A stretch of 5,202 nucleotides of DNA from an uncultured Actinomycetes bacterium (GTDB lineage: Bacteria > Actinomycetota > Thermoleophilia > Gaiellales > F1-60-MAGs149): the NCBI GenBank assembly GCA_903960645.1, contig CAJCBN010000067.1, positions 1 through 5,202 of the forward strand. Direction: 5' to 3'. A program made the position numbers and the translations under genes. Shown in pieces: positions 4,998 to 5,202 of this stretch. The notes under the pieces were generated by a model, which did not search any database, was not told where the DNA came from, and saw only the letters and a program-made list of their open reading frames with translations. Every line of letters begins with the position of its first letter. The stretch's first letter is position 1.

Positions 4998-5202
4998 GTT
5001 GATCGCGTTGAAAATGTTGGCGAGCTCCGTGGAAAATCCGTCCTCATCGGCCGGCACCAACGACCAGACGCCGGGTTCGACCTGCGAGAACGCAAAGGGG
5101 GTCTTGAACGTGTCGCCCTTGCCATCGTCGACGGTGCAGGAGTACGTCTCCGTGTAGCTGGTCAGTTTCGGGCAGGTGATGGTGAAGTTCAGGTCGGCCG
5201 CC
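4986..5202 (-). CDS. C-terminal part of a probable secreted DUF4333-like protein (partial)
   Basis: A minus-strand open frame runs from the right edge to TAG at 4988-4986, giving the last 71 residues of a longer protein. The visible sequence begins AADLNFTITCPKLTSYTETY and continues SCTVDDGKGDTFKTPFAF. Two cysteines about 14 residues apart, the second in SCTVDDGKG, resemble DUF4333-type domains of actinobacterial secreted proteins and lipoproteins, where the pair probably forms a disulfide. The tail (TELANIFNAINSGS) is unremarkable. Thr, Ser, Asp and aromatic residues are frequent, as in exported proteins; the signal peptide would lie outside the window. By hand count positions 4991-5200 are about 60% G+C, clearly below the operon to the left, with TTT, ATT, AAA and TTG codons present. 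Its neighbour to the left converges on it. That it is coding is fairly sure; the family is tentative. Confidence 0.65.
   Translation of the reverse strand, partial: AADLNFTITCPKLTSYTETYSCTVDDGKGDTFKTPFAFSQVEPGVWSLVPADEDGFSTELANIFNAINSGS

Noticed and set aside
1..5202. tRNA/rRNA genes, CRISPR arrays, insertion sequences, long direct repeats
   Set aside because: None seen: no clover-leaf segments, no regularly spaced repeats, no transposase motifs or terminal inverted repeats. Genes fill the window apart from gaps of at most 110 bp.

Overview
The window is gene-dense, very GC-rich bacterial chromosome (sampled stretches of the central operon are well above 70% GC). GTG starts, overlapping start/stop codons, a DUF6457-like small protein and a DUF4333-like secreted protein all point to an actinobacterium. 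A Thermoleophilia/Solirubrobacterales-type lineage is my best guess. That placement is inference from protein flavour and composition, not a search.

Layout. Positions 1-86 (+) hold the last 27 codons of a gene entering from the left. Its stop overlaps the GTG start of a secreted, probably lipid-anchored protein (83-913, +) built of six Asp-box (BNR/sortilin-like) beta-propeller repeats. It converges, across a 29-bp gap with a small hairpin, on a four-gene minus-strand operon that fills most of the window. In transcription order the operon is a MoxR/CoxD-type AAA+ ATPase (4578-3643), a CoxE-type VWA protein (3643-2456), an XdhC/CoxI/CoxF-family protein (2459-1395) and a YbgC/4HBT-type hot-dog acyl-CoA thioesterase (1392-943). 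The junctions are TGATG, ATGA and a 2-nt gap, so the four genes are almost certainly co-transcribed and largely translationally coupled. A 110-bp divergent intergenic region separates the ATPase gene from a small plus-strand gene (4689-4937) with a near-perfect Shine-Dalgarno and a DUF6457-like sequence. At the right edge a minus-strand gene (5202-4986, 5' end outside) encodes the C-terminal part of an exported-looking, DUF4333-like protein.

How the genes fit together. MoxR-VWA-XdhC in this order matches coxD-coxE-coxF of aerobic CO dehydrogenase clusters, whose products finish the molybdenum active site of xanthine dehydrogenase-family hydroxylases. No hydroxylase structural subunit lies in the window, so the substrate enzyme is unknown. 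The divergent DUF6457-like protein belongs, from memory, to a family linked with molybdopterin-guanine dinucleotide synthesis. If so, both sides of the divergent promoter region concern molybdenum cofactor. The thioesterase is the least expected member of the operon. No RNA genes, mobile elements, CRISPR arrays or long repeats were seen.
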